From Moellerella sp963519845 (GTDB lineage Bacteria > Pseudomonadota > Gammaproteobacteria > Enterobacterales > Enterobacteriaceae), in the NCBI GenBank assembly GCA_963519845.1, contig CAUQNX010000002.1, positions 1 through 64,000 on the forward strand: a stretch of DNA of 64,000 bases. The letters run 5' to 3'. Position numbers and translations under genes: made by a program. Positions 17,514 to 27,025 of this stretch are shown in pieces. The notes under the pieces are model-generated. The model searched no databases, was not told the DNA's origin, and saw nothing but the letters and a program-made list of their open reading frames with translations. The number at the start of each line of letters is the position of its first letter. The stretch's first letter is position 1.

Positions 17514-18704
17514 ATGTCATCTTCAGCTCCTTTTGACACTCCAATGCATGACGAATGGATATGTACATGGCTTTCAACATCTCAGCCCACTACAGGTGAG
17601 GCTTTTCCTTTACCACTAGAAATACCCGCAATATTGAATGATCAAACACTCCGGCAAGCATTTCGCATTAGTTTAGGGGGGCGGAAACTACGCTTAGTTT
17701 TTTCTAATCGTTATGGTAAACAGCCACTCATTTTAGGAGAGAGCTATATTTCAGTGGAGGGGCAACCCGATATAAGCCCGTCACTCAGTGTCACCTTTGA
17801 TGGGCATACTAGCGCAACAATTCCTGCGGGGGAAATTCTATACAGTGATGATATTTCGCTGCATATTCCCTCATTATCGGTTATAAGTCTGCGGATCTAT
17901 TTGCCCGAGCCAATAGCTGTAAATACATTTCACTGGGATGCTCGTCATTTTTCTTTACTGGAACCAGGCAATCAGGCTATCAGAGAAACAGCGGGATACG
18001 GCCAAAAAATCAGCTCTCGTCTTTTATTAGAAAGTTTACAGGTTCAGCCAGAATCTACGGGTAGAAGCATTGTGGTTATTGGTGACTCTATGGTCGATGG
18101 TAACGGCGTGGAGATGGATACCTATGGCCGCTGGACAGATCTTCTGGCAGAACGTTTAGTCCCTGAGGAAGTTGCGGTAGTTAATGCTGGGCAGTCAGGC
18201 TCCCGTTTACTAAAAGATGGCATAGGCATTAGCACGTTATCGCGTTTTGACCCTGATGTCCTTAGCCAGCCCGGAGTCAGCTCCTGCATAGTACAAGTCG
18301 GATTAAATGATCTGGGATTAGCAGCTACAGCGTTAGATCCTGACAATTCGATACCAACCTCTGATACACTGATAAAGGCGTATCGAAAATTACTAAGCCT
18401 TGCACGGAAAAAAAATATACGCATGATCGGTGTAACACTTGTTCCATTACGAAGTACCGATGAATATGGCTTGGAAAATTTTTATCAACCGGAAAAAGAG
18501 TCTATCCGTCAGAAAGTTAATCAATGGATGCGTACAAGCGGCGAATTTGATGCTCTGATTGATAGTGATATGTTGGTACGCGATCCCAAATATACTCAGC
18601 AACTTAGTTTGCAATATGATTCTGGTGACCATCTCCATCTTAATTATGAAGGTCATTTATTAATAGCAAAATCAATTTCTCTTGAAAGTATTCTGCCTAA
18701 TTAA
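17514..18704 (+). CDS. SGNH/GDSL-family hydrolase
   Basis: A 396-residue two-part protein. An N-terminal beta-rich region (about 1-175) precedes a SGNH hydrolase domain with all four blocks: Ser192 in VIGDSMVDG, the Gly block VNAGQSGSR, Asn265 in QVGLNDLG, and the C-terminal Asp372/His375 in GDHLHLNYEG. Such enzymes are esterases or lipases, often acting on acylated carbohydrates. No signal peptide is visible, so it is probably cytoplasmic, unlike the divergent hydrolase. It follows tetR on the same strand with an AGGAGA site. The cassette interrupts the conserved pncA-yeaC neighbourhood. Confidence 0.85.
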   Translation: MSSSAPFDTPMHDEWICTWLSTSQPTTGEAFPLPLEIPAILNDQTLRQAFRISLGGRKLRLVFSNRYGKQPLILGESYISVEGQPDISPSLSVTFDGHTSATIPAGEILYSDDISLHIPSLSVISLRIYLPEPIAVNTFHWDARHFSLLEPGNQAIRETAGYGQKISSRLLLESLQVQPESTGRSIVVIGDSMVDGNGVEMDTYGRWTDLLAERLVPEEVAVVNAGQSGSRLLKDGIGISTLSRFDPDVLSQPGVSSCIVQVGLNDLGLAATALDPDNSIPTSDTLIKAYRKLLSLARKKNIRMIGVTLVPLRSTDEYGLENFYQPEKESIRQKVNQWMRTSGEFDALIDSDMLVRDPKYTQQLSLQYDSGDHLHLNYEGHLLIAKSISLESILPN

Positions 18705-18828
18705 GCATTTATCAATTAAAAACTATATTAGCAGCGGCTAGATAGACTCGCGTGCCTTTATCGATAAGATTAAGCCTAAGTTCACAATGATAAACATATG
18801 CTTGCTGCCATTTGTAAAGGTAATTTGA

Positions 18829-18848
18829 TTGGGGATTTGCATCCCCAA
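18829..18848. terminator. Hairpin between converging genes
   Basis: An 8-bp stem TTGGGGAT/ATCCCCAA with a 4-nt loop lies between the SGNH hydrolase and yeaC genes, which converge. A short A run on its right side would be a T run for yeaC transcripts. A terminator role is likely but the T tract is short. Confidence 0.55.
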
Positions 18849-18883
18849 AAATTATTCATATTGAGCGAAGGTTTATGCGGATT

Positions 18884-19189
18884 TTACTCAACATCCTTTT
18901 CCGCCATTGGCGTTAAGGTAGCCAAACGATCTTGTTGAAAGATGGATTTCAGCTCTTGCTTACTTTTCATGGTGATATTGCCATCGGTACCGACAGTCAT
19001 ATGCTCGGCATCATGGTTATGTCTCGACTGCCATAGCAACACCATTTGCAAACTATGGGCTTTTTGCTCTTCGCTTAATGCAACGCCATCGGCCCATTTT
19101 CCGAGTTCAACCGCCGTCACCAGACGCTGATAAATATCGGGGGTCATGATGGACAGCAATTGTTCAAGCTGTTCTGATTCAATATCCAC
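18884..19189 (-). CDS. yeaC: YeaC family protein (DUF1315)
   Basis: A small conserved protein of unknown function in the DUF1315 family. The block MTPDIYQRLVTAVELGKW followed by DGVALSEEQK matches E. coli YeaC (90 residues). I start at the GTG at 19189, served by AAGGAG 5 nt upstream, giving 101 residues; an upstream in-frame start near 19249 would add a hydrophobic stretch not found in the family. It lies downstream of msrB on the same strand, as in E. coli. Confidence 0.9.
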   Translation of the reverse strand: MDIESEQLEQLLSIMTPDIYQRLVTAVELGKWADGVALSEEQKAHSLQMVLLWQSRHNHDAEHMTVGTDGNITMKSKQELKSIFQQDRLATLTPMAEKDVE

Positions 19190-19310
19190 ATTTGCTCCTT
19201 GAAAAAGCTGAAACGTCAACTTCAAAATAAAACCCAATAAAACAATCAATTAAAAATAACTTTAACTCTATGCTAATTCTAAAAAATAGATGTCAGCACA
19301 TTTCAGCTGA

Positions 19311-19724
19311 TTAGCCGTCAACCTTTTCGTCGGTCGAATCATCGGTAAAACTCAGTGAAGCTGAGTTGATACAGTAGCGTTGTCCGGTCGGCTTGGGTCC
19401 ATCAGGAAAAACATGACCTAAATGGGCATCACAATTTTGGCATCTAACTTCGACCCTATGCATGCTATGTGTATAATCTTCAATGTATTTTATCGCTGAA
19501 TCACTGACAGGCTGATTAAAACTTGGCCAGCCACAGCCAGCATCAAATTTCGTCACTGAATGAAACAATGGCGCTTTGCAGCAAAGACAATAATAAACGC
19601 CCTCTTTACTATTATGTAATAAACGTCCACTAAAGGGCGGCTCAGTACCTGCTTGTTGAGTCACATAGAGTTGCATCTCATTAAGCGTTGATAAATCAAA
19701 ATAATTTTCTTTTTTATCCGACAT
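19311..19724 (-). CDS. msrB: Peptide methionine-(R)-S-oxide reductase
   Basis: MsrB reduces the R-epimer of methionine sulfoxide in oxidised proteins. The 137-residue protein has two zinc-binding CxxC pairs (Cys46/Cys49 and Cys95/Cys98), the block FDAGCGWPSF, the DAHLGHVFPDGP motif and the catalytic Cys118 in RYCINSASL. Length matches E. coli MsrB (137). It is divergent from gapA and upstream of yeaC, as in E. coli. Confidence 0.96.
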   Translation of the reverse strand: MSDKKENYFDLSTLNEMQLYVTQQAGTEPPFSGRLLHNSKEGVYYCLCCKAPLFHSVTKFDAGCGWPSFNQPVSDSAIKYIEDYTHSMHRVEVRCQNCDAHLGHVFPDGPKPTGQRYCINSASLSFTDDSTDEKVDG

Positions 19725-20113
19725 GTCCGTACCTAATTTAATCCAATTTTACCCATTGTTAGTTTTTAAATCGCCTACGTCTACGACAATTAGTCACATT
19801 AGCAAATTTATCCGATAAAACACAAAAAATTAACAAACGGGCAGCAAAATCTATTCTAAACTAAATAGCTGAGTGCTTTCGCATTCTGTTTGTGAGCTGT
19901 TTCACATATATTACCGATGAGAGCTTTAAATATAACTATCTGCCCTGATAATACATATGAGTTCATGCACCAATAAATTGGCTGACAAGTGAGCGGTTAG
20001 TGTGCTAAAAATTGATTATTTTCAATAATTGACACGATTCCGCTTGACGGCTGGCAAGGTTTTGGTAAGTTTAAATACAACTTAATTCTCAATAAATAGC
20101 TGGTGGAAATACT
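19725..20113. other. msrB-gapA divergent promoter region
   Basis: This 390-base region holds no gene. It must carry the msrB promoter and the gapA promoters, which in E. coli are multiple. A TTGACG element at 20044-20049 is present, but no -10 box sits at proper spacing, so I do not assign exact promoters. Codon use in gapA marks it as strongly expressed. Confidence 0.4.
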
Positions 20114-21109
20114 ATGACTATCAAAGTAGGTATCAATGGTTTCGGTCGTATCGGCCGTATCGTCTTTCGTGCTGCTCAAGAACGTTCTGATATCGAAATC
20201 GTTGCAATTAACGATTTGTTAGATGCAGATTACATGGCTTATATGCTGAAATACGATTCAACTCATGGTCGTTTCAACGGAACTATCGAAGTTAAAGATG
20301 GCAACCTCGTTGTTAATGGCAAGACTATCCGTTGTACTTCAGAAAGAGATCCAGCTAACCTGAAGTGGAACGAAGTGAATGTTGATGTTGTTGCTGAAGC
20401 AACAGGTCTGTTCCTGACTGACGAAACTGCGCGTAAACACATTCAGGCTGGCGCGAAGAAAGTTGTTTTAACTGGCCCATCTAAAGATGACACTCCTATG
20501 TTCGTTATGGGTGTTAACCAGAACTCTTATGCAGGTCAAGAAATCGTTTCTAACGCATCTTGTACAACTAACTGCTTAGCGCCTCTGGCTAAAGTTATCA
20601 ATGACAAGTATGGCATTGTTGAAGGTCTGATGACCACTGTTCACGCAACAACTGCTACACAAAAAACTGTTGATGGTCCTTCACATAAAGACTGGCGTGG
20701 TGGTCGTGGTGCTGCTCAAAACATCATCCCTTCTTCTACTGGTGCTGCTAAAGCTGTAGGTAAAGTTATTCCTGAGCTGAATGGCAAACTGACTGGTATG
20801 TCTTTCCGTGTACCCACTCCTAACGTCTCTGTTGTTGACCTGACTGTTCGTTTAGCAAAACCTGCTACTTACGCACAAATCTGTGAAACAATTAAAGCCG
20901 CTTCTGAAGGCGAGATGAAAGGCGTTCTGGGTTATGTTGATGAAGATGTTGTTTCAACTGACTTTAACGGCGAAAAAATGACTTCAGTATTCGATGCTAA
21001 AGCCGGTATCGCACTGAACGACAGCTTTGTTAAACTGGTTTCTTGGTATGACAACGAAACTGGCTATTCAAATAAAGTACTGGATCTGATCTCACACATC
21101 TCTAAATAA
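20114..21109 (+). CDS. gapA: Glyceraldehyde-3-phosphate dehydrogenase A
   Basis: GapA catalyses the NAD-dependent oxidation of glyceraldehyde-3-phosphate in glycolysis. The 331-residue protein equals E. coli GapA in length and has the Rossmann start TIKVGINGFGRIGRIVFRAA, the active-site SNASCTTNCLAP with catalytic Cys, and the WYDNETGYSNKV block. GGTGGAAAT precedes the ATG. Codon choice is far more biased than in neighbours, consistent with high expression. The gene is monocistronic and closed by a GC-rich terminator at 21137. Confidence 0.98.
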   Translation: MTIKVGINGFGRIGRIVFRAAQERSDIEIVAINDLLDADYMAYMLKYDSTHGRFNGTIEVKDGNLVVNGKTIRCTSERDPANLKWNEVNVDVVAEATGLFLTDETARKHIQAGAKKVVLTGPSKDDTPMFVMGVNQNSYAGQEIVSNASCTTNCLAPLAKVINDKYGIVEGLMTTVHATTATQKTVDGPSHKDWRGGRGAAQNIIPSSTGAAKAVGKVIPELNGKLTGMSFRVPTPNVSVVDLTVRLAKPATYAQICETIKAASEGEMKGVLGYVDEDVVSTDFNGEKMTSVFDAKAGIALNDSFVKLVSWYDNETGYSNKVLDLISHISK

Positions 21110-21136
21110 TGATGTCTAGATTTACAGATTAAGTTC

Positions 21137-21160
21137 GAGCCGCCTCTCTGGCGGCTCTTT
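21137..21160 (+). terminator. Intrinsic terminator of gapA
   Basis: The 8-bp GC-rich stem GAGCCGCC/GGCGGCTC (21137-21144 with 21150-21157) closes a 5-nt loop and is followed by TTT. It lies 28 bases after the gapA stop. Confidence 0.88.
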
Positions 21161-21237
21161 CATTTCAGCTTTATACTGGATGGTATAACGAAGATAAGGA
21201 TCTCCTTTCTTTGAGTGTCCATCTAAGCGAGCGACCA

Positions 21238-22143
21238 ATGAATAATAAGATATTTGCTCTACCCGTACTCAATCAACTCTCTCCCTATATTAGCCTGCGT
21301 CAACTTGATGAGCTGCCCATTATTGTTATCGCCCACCCTAAGGTAAGAGGCGCTATCAGTTTACAAGGTGCACAGCTTCTTGCTTGGCAGCCTAGTGGAC
21401 AGCAACCCTGCCTATGGCTCAGTGAACAGAGTCAATTTAAAGAAGGTACGGCTATCCGTGGCGGTATTCCGGTCTGTTGGCCTTGGTTTGGTCCTGCGGC
21501 GGCGCCGAGTCATGGCTTTGCGCGCATTCTGCCTTGGACGCTAACGGCACATAATGAGCATGAAGGCGGTGTTATTCTGACCTTCACCTTATCCGACAAC
21601 GAATACACTAAAAAATTATGGCCACATGATTTTACCGTTATTTTGCGCTTTAAATTGGGCGAGACCTGCGAGCTGGAATTAGAGAGCTACGGTGATTTTG
21701 AAGCGACTGGCGCACTACACACCTATTTGAATGTGAATGATATTCAAAAAACCCGTGTTTATGGCCTAGGTCCTCACTATTTTGATAAAGTTACCGATCG
21801 TGAGTCCTATTCTGCTTCGGTTTTAAAAGTGACGGGACACACTGATCGCATCTATACCGAGCCAGAAGAGTCCAGCTTAGTACGCGATGATGGTTGGCAG
21901 AGAACCATTGAGCTTCATCACTATCATCACAGTGACGTCGTCTGTTGGAATCCTTGGGCTGAATTATCCTGTAGCATGCAAGATATGCCCAACGATGGTT
22001 ATAAGCATATGATCTGTGTTGAAACCGCCAGCCTCAATCAACCGATGAAACCTAATAATGATCAGCCTGCGCGTTTATCTTTAATTATGCGTTGCCGTAG
22101 TTACGATGAATTTAATCCCTACCAAGATATTGCAGATGAATAA
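21238..22143 (+). CDS. yeaD: D-hexose-6-phosphate mutarotase
   Basis: YeaD interconverts the anomers of glucose-6-phosphate and related sugar phosphates. The aldose-1-epimerase fold is recognisable from IRGGIPVCWPWFGP, SHGFAR and the block ALHTYLNV; the catalytic His and Glu pair of the family lies in these regions. I start at the ATG at 21238 (301 residues), which reproduces the family N-terminus NKIFALPVL; a TTG at 21211 in frame is closer to the AAGGA upstream and cannot be excluded. E. coli YeaD has 294 residues and also follows gapA. Confidence 0.93.
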   Translation: MNNKIFALPVLNQLSPYISLRQLDELPIIVIAHPKVRGAISLQGAQLLAWQPSGQQPCLWLSEQSQFKEGTAIRGGIPVCWPWFGPAAAPSHGFARILPWTLTAHNEHEGGVILTFTLSDNEYTKKLWPHDFTVILRFKLGETCELELESYGDFEATGALHTYLNVNDIQKTRVYGLGPHYFDKVTDRESYSASVLKVTGHTDRIYTEPEESSLVRDDGWQRTIELHHYHHSDVVCWNPWAELSCSMQDMPNDGYKHMICVETASLNQPMKPNNDQPARLSLIMRCRSYDEFNPYQDIADE

Positions 22144-22179
22144 TCAGCGTTAGTTTTAAATTAGTCGCACAAATAAAAA

Positions 22180-22203
22180 AGCCCTGACAACAAGGTCAGG
22201 GCT
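22180..22203. terminator. Bidirectional terminator between yeaD and mipA
   Basis: The 9-bp stem AGCCCTGAC/GTCAGGGCT (22180-22188 with 22195-22203) closes a 6-nt loop, with A runs on both sides. It separates two converging genes. Confidence 0.88.
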
Positions 22204-22239
22204 AAAAATAGATTAAGATAATCTTTTAGTTTCGATTCG

Positions 22240-22992
22240 TTAGAAGGTGTAAGTCACACCACTCCACAGAATACCTGAAACAGATTTATTGACCATTGGG
22301 CTATCTTTCACTTCGCTCGGTAGGCTATCAATACGTCCCATACCGAATGCACTCCAATTTTCATTGAAGCGATAACTTGCTGTTAGCTCTAAATAAGGCG
22401 TCCAGCTATCACTTGGCTTGTAGCGCTCTAAGCCACTATTTCGCGCTTCTTTGTAAGAGATACCATATTCATATTGGTTCTGCTTTTTGCTATTCCAAAC
22501 CATACCGATACCTGGTTGTAAGGTCCAGTTGTCACTCTTAAAGTTATAAAGATAAGCAAAATCACCACGTACGCCTTTACTGACACCCAGTATATCGCCC
22601 GAAGCGATGGTTCTCAGTGTGCCCCAATCAGCAATATGACGGTAGGTGAGTCCAGCCATCACAGTATCACGGCGACGGTCTAGTTTTCTCATATCCTCAT
22701 CATCATTATCTTTAGGACGGAAAAACTGTGGATAATAGTAAGCATCGATAGATAATTTATCGGCTTTATCATTCCACAAATAGTAACCGGCTGATAAGGT
22801 ATGAAAATAAAAGTTCTCGCTATCATAATTAACTAGCGGTACGGGGGTCAGATAATCTTTGGATTTAATGCCCTTATACGGCGTTGATTGCGCTAAGACA
22901 GAACCGCCGACAGACCAAGTTCCGGCCATTGCAGTGGCTGACATTAGCCCTAACGCTACCCCAATGGTAACCAATTTGAAATTTGTAGCCAT
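22240..22992 (-). CDS. mipA: MltA-interacting protein, outer-membrane scaffold
   Basis: MipA is an outer-membrane scaffold linking the lytic transglycosylase MltA to PBP1B. The 250-residue protein has a signal peptide (MATNFKLVTIGVALG, cleavage after AMA at about residue 23), beta-strand repeats rich in alternating aromatic residues, and a C-terminal Phe (GVTYTF) typical of BAM substrates. The ATG at 22992 has AGGA 8 nt upstream, so I prefer it to two earlier in-frame starts. It lies in the gapA-yeaD-mipA neighbourhood as in E. coli, without yeaE. Confidence 0.93.
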   Translation of the reverse strand: MATNFKLVTIGVALGLMSATAMAGTWSVGGSVLAQSTPYKGIKSKDYLTPVPLVNYDSENFYFHTLSAGYYLWNDKADKLSIDAYYYPQFFRPKDNDDEDMRKLDRRRDTVMAGLTYRHIADWGTLRTIASGDILGVSKGVRGDFAYLYNFKSDNWTLQPGIGMVWNSKKQNQYEYGISYKEARNSGLERYKPSDSWTPYLELTASYRFNENWSAFGMGRIDSLPSEVKDSPMVNKSVSGILWSGVTYTF

Positions 22993-23129
22993 TATTTTCA
23001 TCCTAGATAATTGAATAATCATTTACGTGGATAATACGTTTTAATCTGGTTTTTTCCAAGTAATTGCCGCGATAATCACACATTCAGTTAAATCTTAACG
23101 ATAAAAATGTGTAAGCAAATCTCACTGTA

Positions 23130-24200
23130 TCAGTTTTGATAGCAAATAGGCACGCGCTGTGCCAAAGCGCACATCAATTCATAACCAATAGTTCCAGCTT
23201 GTTTAGCCACAATATCAATAGATAAATTTTCGCCCCACAATTCAACAGCAGTGCCAATCTGCGCTTCTGGACAATCACTAATATCGATGGTCAACATATC
23301 CATCGAGATCGTCCCCAGCAAGCCACAATGCTTATCATTAACCCAAACTGGCGTACCCGTAGGCGCATGTCGAGGATAGCCGTCAGCATAACCACAAGCC
23401 ACAGTAGCGATGCGCATCGGTTGAGTGGCGGTAAATTTACTACCGTAGCCAATACTTTCACCGGCCTCGATTTGAAATATGGCGATAATCTCTGAGGTTA
23501 AACTCATAGTGGCTTTTAAGTTTAAATCGACAATATCAACCGCATTACCGCTCGGCGAGCCGCCATATAATACAATACCCGTTCTGATCCAATCATAATG
23601 AGTTTGAGGATGCCATAATAACGCCCCCGAATTAGCAACACAGGTATTTAAGCCAAGATGTTCAAATTGTTTAATCATATTATGAGAGGTAGCAATTCCC
23701 TTCTCATTATCTGAATTAGCAAAATGCGCCATTAGTGTCAGCGAGCCAACACTGTTTATTTTTTTAAGGCGTTCAATTACGGATTCGTATTCTGTTTGTT
23801 TAAATCCTAATCGATTCATTCCGCTATTTAATTTAACGTAAATATCGATGGGATGTTTTACATTCGCTTGTTCTAATGCATCAAGTTGCCATTCATGGTG
23901 AATTGAGGTCATTAGATTATATTGTTCGATCACCTGAATATCTTCCGGCTGAAAGAAACCCTCTAATAATAATATAGGACCAATCCAGCCAGAATTACGT
24001 AATTTAATTGCCTCATTAAGATCCAGTAATGCAAAGCCATCGGTCGCCGCTAAGGCTGGCCAAATAGCATCAATACCATGACCATATGCATTGGCTTTAA
24101 CGACAGACCAAATTTTTGATTGCCCTGTAAACTGACGGATCACGGATAAATTATGCGTGAAATGCTGCAAATAGATAGTTGCACAAATAGGGCGAGGCAT
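23130..24200 (-). CDS. dadX: Catabolic alanine racemase
   Basis: DadX converts L-alanine to D-alanine for oxidation by DadA. The 356-residue PLP enzyme has the cofactor Lys35 in VVKANAYGHG and the second catalytic base Tyr in CGYADGYPR. Length matches E. coli DadX (356). The pairing with dadA directly upstream on the same strand makes it the catabolic isozyme and not Alr. AAGGAAGC precedes the ATG. dadA-dadX is probably an alanine-inducible operon, as in E. coli, though I see no defined regulator site. Confidence 0.95.
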   Translation of the reverse strand: MPRPICATIYLQHFTHNLSVIRQFTGQSKIWSVVKANAYGHGIDAIWPALAATDGFALLDLNEAIKLRNSGWIGPILLLEGFFQPEDIQVIEQYNLMTSIHHEWQLDALEQANVKHPIDIYVKLNSGMNRLGFKQTEYESVIERLKKINSVGSLTLMAHFANSDNEKGIATSHNMIKQFEHLGLNTCVANSGALLWHPQTHYDWIRTGIVLYGGSPSGNAVDIVDLNLKATMSLTSEIIAIFQIEAGESIGYGSKFTATQPMRIATVACGYADGYPRHAPTGTPVWVNDKHCGLLGTISMDMLTIDISDCPEAQIGTAVELWGENLSIDIVAKQAGTIGYELMCALAQRVPICYQN

Positions 24201-24287
24201 TTTGCTTCCTTTATTTTAATATCAATTTATTTTTAAAACGAACAACCGCTATTTTTAGCCATTAGCGTCGATTATTGATTATCATTA

Positions 24288-25586
24288 TTAGGTCGTTTGA
24301 TAATCAGTTGGCAAAATAAGCTTGGTATTAAAACCATCAATATAACGAGAGACCGCTAAATCATCTGAGGCAATTTCAGTGGGATTACCTGAAATAATAT
24401 CGGCTAATAACTTGCCTGAACCGCAAGCCATCGTCCACCCTAATGTGCCATGTCCGGTATTTAAATAGAGATTATTAAATTTCGTCGCACCAACAATAGG
24501 TGTGCCATCCGGTGTCATTGGGCGTAAACCCGTCCAAAAGATCGCTTTATCAATATCGCCACCACCCTGATAGAGATCTTGAACCACCATCTTTAAGGTA
24601 TCACAACGTTTTTGCAGCAGATTTAAATTAAAACCCACCACTTCCGCCATTCCTCCCACACGGATTCGATCGTCAAAACGAGTGACCGCAATTTTATAAC
24701 TTTCATCCAAAATTGTGGAGACTGGCGCCCGCTGCGGATCAAGGATCGGCATAGTGAGCGAGTAGCCTTTTAAGGGATATACCGGAATTTTAACTAAATC
24801 CATTAATATCTTGGTGGAGTAAGCCCCCATCGCCACAACATAGCGATCGGCGGTTAGAGTTTGTCCATCACATTGAACGCCAGTGACGCGATTATGCTCA
24901 GTTAAGATCGCCTCAACCTGCTGACCAAAAACAAATTTTACCCCTGCGGCTTCTGCCATCCTAGCTAAATTTTGAGTAAATTTTTGACAATCACCCGTTT
25001 CATCATTAGGCAATCTCAATCCGCCAGTTAATTTATCCCGTACATAGTCGAGAGCAGGTTCAGCTTGTGCCAGCTGAGCAGAAGAGAGCAATTCATAAGC
25101 TACCCCCTCCTGTTTTAATACAGCGATATCGTTAGCGGCATTATCGAGTTGTTTCTGGGTGCGGAAGAGTTGTAATGTGCCCCCTTGCCTACCTTCATAT
25201 TCAATTCCAGTATCAGCGCGTAACTGTTTCAGGCAATCACGACTGTATTCGGCAATTCGCACCATACGACTTTTATTCATAATATAGTGATCGGCATTAC
25301 AATTTTTTAACATTTGCCACATCCAGCGTAATTGCTGAATTGACCAATCAGGCCGAATAGCTAGCGGTGCGTGTTTTTCAAACATCCATTTTAGTGCCTT
25401 CAAGGGAATACCGGGTGCGCCCCAAGGCGTGGCATAACCCGGGGAGATCTGCCCTGCATTCGCCGCGCTGGTCTCTTGAGCCACACTGGATTGCCTATCG
25501 AGGACCACAACTTCATGCCCTTCATTGGCTAGATACCATGCACTTGTTACGCCTATAACACCGCCACCTAACACCAGAACTTTCAT
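24288..25586 (-). CDS. dadA: D-amino acid dehydrogenase small subunit
   Basis: DadA is a membrane-associated FAD enzyme that oxidises D-alanine to pyruvate and passes electrons to quinones. The N-terminal dinucleotide motif VLGGGVIGVTSAWYLA binds FAD and the C-terminal part has NTGHGTLGWTMACGSG. Starting at the ATG at 25586 gives 432 residues, identical in length to E. coli DadA, with a GAGGGC site upstream; a longer frame to 25622 adds 12 residues not found in the family. It is followed by dadX after 87 bases. Confidence 0.96.
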   Translation of the reverse strand: MKVLVLGGGVIGVTSAWYLANEGHEVVVLDRQSSVAQETSAANAGQISPGYATPWGAPGIPLKALKWMFEKHAPLAIRPDWSIQQLRWMWQMLKNCNADHYIMNKSRMVRIAEYSRDCLKQLRADTGIEYEGRQGGTLQLFRTQKQLDNAANDIAVLKQEGVAYELLSSAQLAQAEPALDYVRDKLTGGLRLPNDETGDCQKFTQNLARMAEAAGVKFVFGQQVEAILTEHNRVTGVQCDGQTLTADRYVVAMGAYSTKILMDLVKIPVYPLKGYSLTMPILDPQRAPVSTILDESYKIAVTRFDDRIRVGGMAEVVGFNLNLLQKRCDTLKMVVQDLYQGGGDIDKAIFWTGLRPMTPDGTPIVGATKFNNLYLNTGHGTLGWTMACGSGKLLADIISGNPTEIASDDLAVSRYIDGFNTKLILPTDYQTT

Positions 25587-26029
25587 AATGCCCTCGATAG
25601 AAAACACACTAATATTTAACATAAGAATAATATGCTAGTAAACATTTGCCAACACAGAATTTTCCACAAAAATTAAAACAACTTTTATGGCTGATAATAC
25701 AGTGATATTTTACAATACGTGGAATTATTCGCTGGTAGTCGATGGCGTGTTTTTTAATATATTAATGTTAAATCAATTGATTAGCTATTTTATTCAATAA
25801 ATAGAAAAAATAGAGAACAGCAAAGTTCAGTATTTTCTATTAATCATGAGTATTTTCCCTCATCCCAGCTATCTTTATGAAATTTGGTATTTTCTCTTTA
25901 TCTTGGTAATTAACACCAAGCTTTATTATCTCTTGAAAATAATATTTTGATTATTATGATTTTTCAGCATCTCCTGAAAAATTCACAATATAACGAGAAA
26001 AAATAGAGATAACAAAAAATAGGCAGCGC
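25587..26029. other. AT-rich gap between dadA and fadR
   Basis: About 440 bases carry the dadA promoter on the minus strand. I find no open frame of substance, no RNA gene and no well-defined Lrp or CRP site, both known regulators of dadAX in E. coli. Confidence 0.4.
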
Positions 26030-26059
26030 AAAAATAGCCTTCAATTGAAGGCTATTTTT
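26030..26059 (-). terminator. Terminator of fadR
   Basis: A perfect 30-base palindrome (13-bp stem, AATT loop) with flanking A and T runs lies 25 bases past the fadR stop. On the minus strand it ends fadR. Confidence 0.92.
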
Positions 26060-26084
26060 GTTGGGTAGACTTAACTTATATTCA

Positions 26085-26801
26085 CTAGCGGGTGTGGGCT
26101 AAATCACTCGGCATATTACTTTGCATACTGTGCCAGATCAGGCCACTTTCTTTACCATAATTCCGAACACACTCCATTATGCGATCATAAGATTGTTCAC
26201 GGCATAATATAATCAGTTGTTGATAAAAATTTTGTGCCAAGTTACGCGCTTCTGGATTTGAAAAATAGTAGCGACCAACGCGCGTATATAGCCCTTTCAA
26301 TCCATTAATGATTAGACCATAAATAGGATTACCAGAAGCAAAAGCTAAACCACGAAAAATATTGTAGTCTAGAGCACTATAAGAGTCGGAGCTATCTTCT
26401 ACATTATCTTTATTCGCTAACACTTCGAGTGATTTTTCTGGATTTTGGCGAAATGCAGTACGAATAAAAATAGCCGCAATATTGGTTCTCACCGCGAGCA
26501 AATTATCAATCAGTTGTGGGACACTATCATGATCGAGGCGAGCTAGTGTTTCTAGGATATTTAATCCCGATGTTTCCCAAAAGTTGTTTACCTTAGTGGG
26601 TTTACCATGTTGAATGGTCAGCCATCCATCACGCGCTAAACGCTGTAAAACTTCACGGAGGGTAGTTCTGGTGACGCCGATAAGCTCTGAAAGTTCACGT
26701 TCAGCAGGGAGGAGAGTTCCTGGTGGAAAACGATTATTCCAAATACTTTCAATAATGTACTCTTCCGCAAAACCAGCAGGACTTTGAGCTCTAATTACCA
26801 T
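26085..26801 (-). CDS. fadR: Fatty acid metabolism regulator FadR
   Basis: FadR is a GntR-type regulator that represses fatty-acid degradation and activates fabA/fabB; long-chain acyl-CoA releases it from DNA. The 238-residue protein has the winged helix SELIGVTRTTLREVLQRLAR (about residues 37-56) and a C-terminal acyl-CoA-binding domain with the block LDYNIFRGLAFASGNPIYGL, nearly identical to E. coli FadR (239). It is divergent from nhaB, as in E. coli. I could not find a clear FadR box in the shared 224-base promoter region. Confidence 0.97.
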   Translation of the reverse strand: MVIRAQSPAGFAEEYIIESIWNNRFPPGTLLPAERELSELIGVTRTTLREVLQRLARDGWLTIQHGKPTKVNNFWETSGLNILETLARLDHDSVPQLIDNLLAVRTNIAAIFIRTAFRQNPEKSLEVLANKDNVEDSSDSYSALDYNIFRGLAFASGNPIYGLIINGLKGLYTRVGRYYFSNPEARNLAQNFYQQLIILCREQSYDRIMECVRNYGKESGLIWHSMQSNMPSDLAHTR

Positions 26802-27025
26802 GATTTTATTTATTCCAAGCCGAGTTTTTACTTATCATAAAGGAAATCATACCAGATTGTCAGAAATTGAGATAGTTAGGTGGACTATAAACAGTGAGGG
26901 TAATCATAAAAATCCATATTATTAATGCATTTACTATGAATTTCTAAGCTTAATTTCTTAGACAATTAAGCGTAGTATGTACAGCCACTGTATATCACAT
27001 CCACTGTTGAGGAAAATAAATAATA

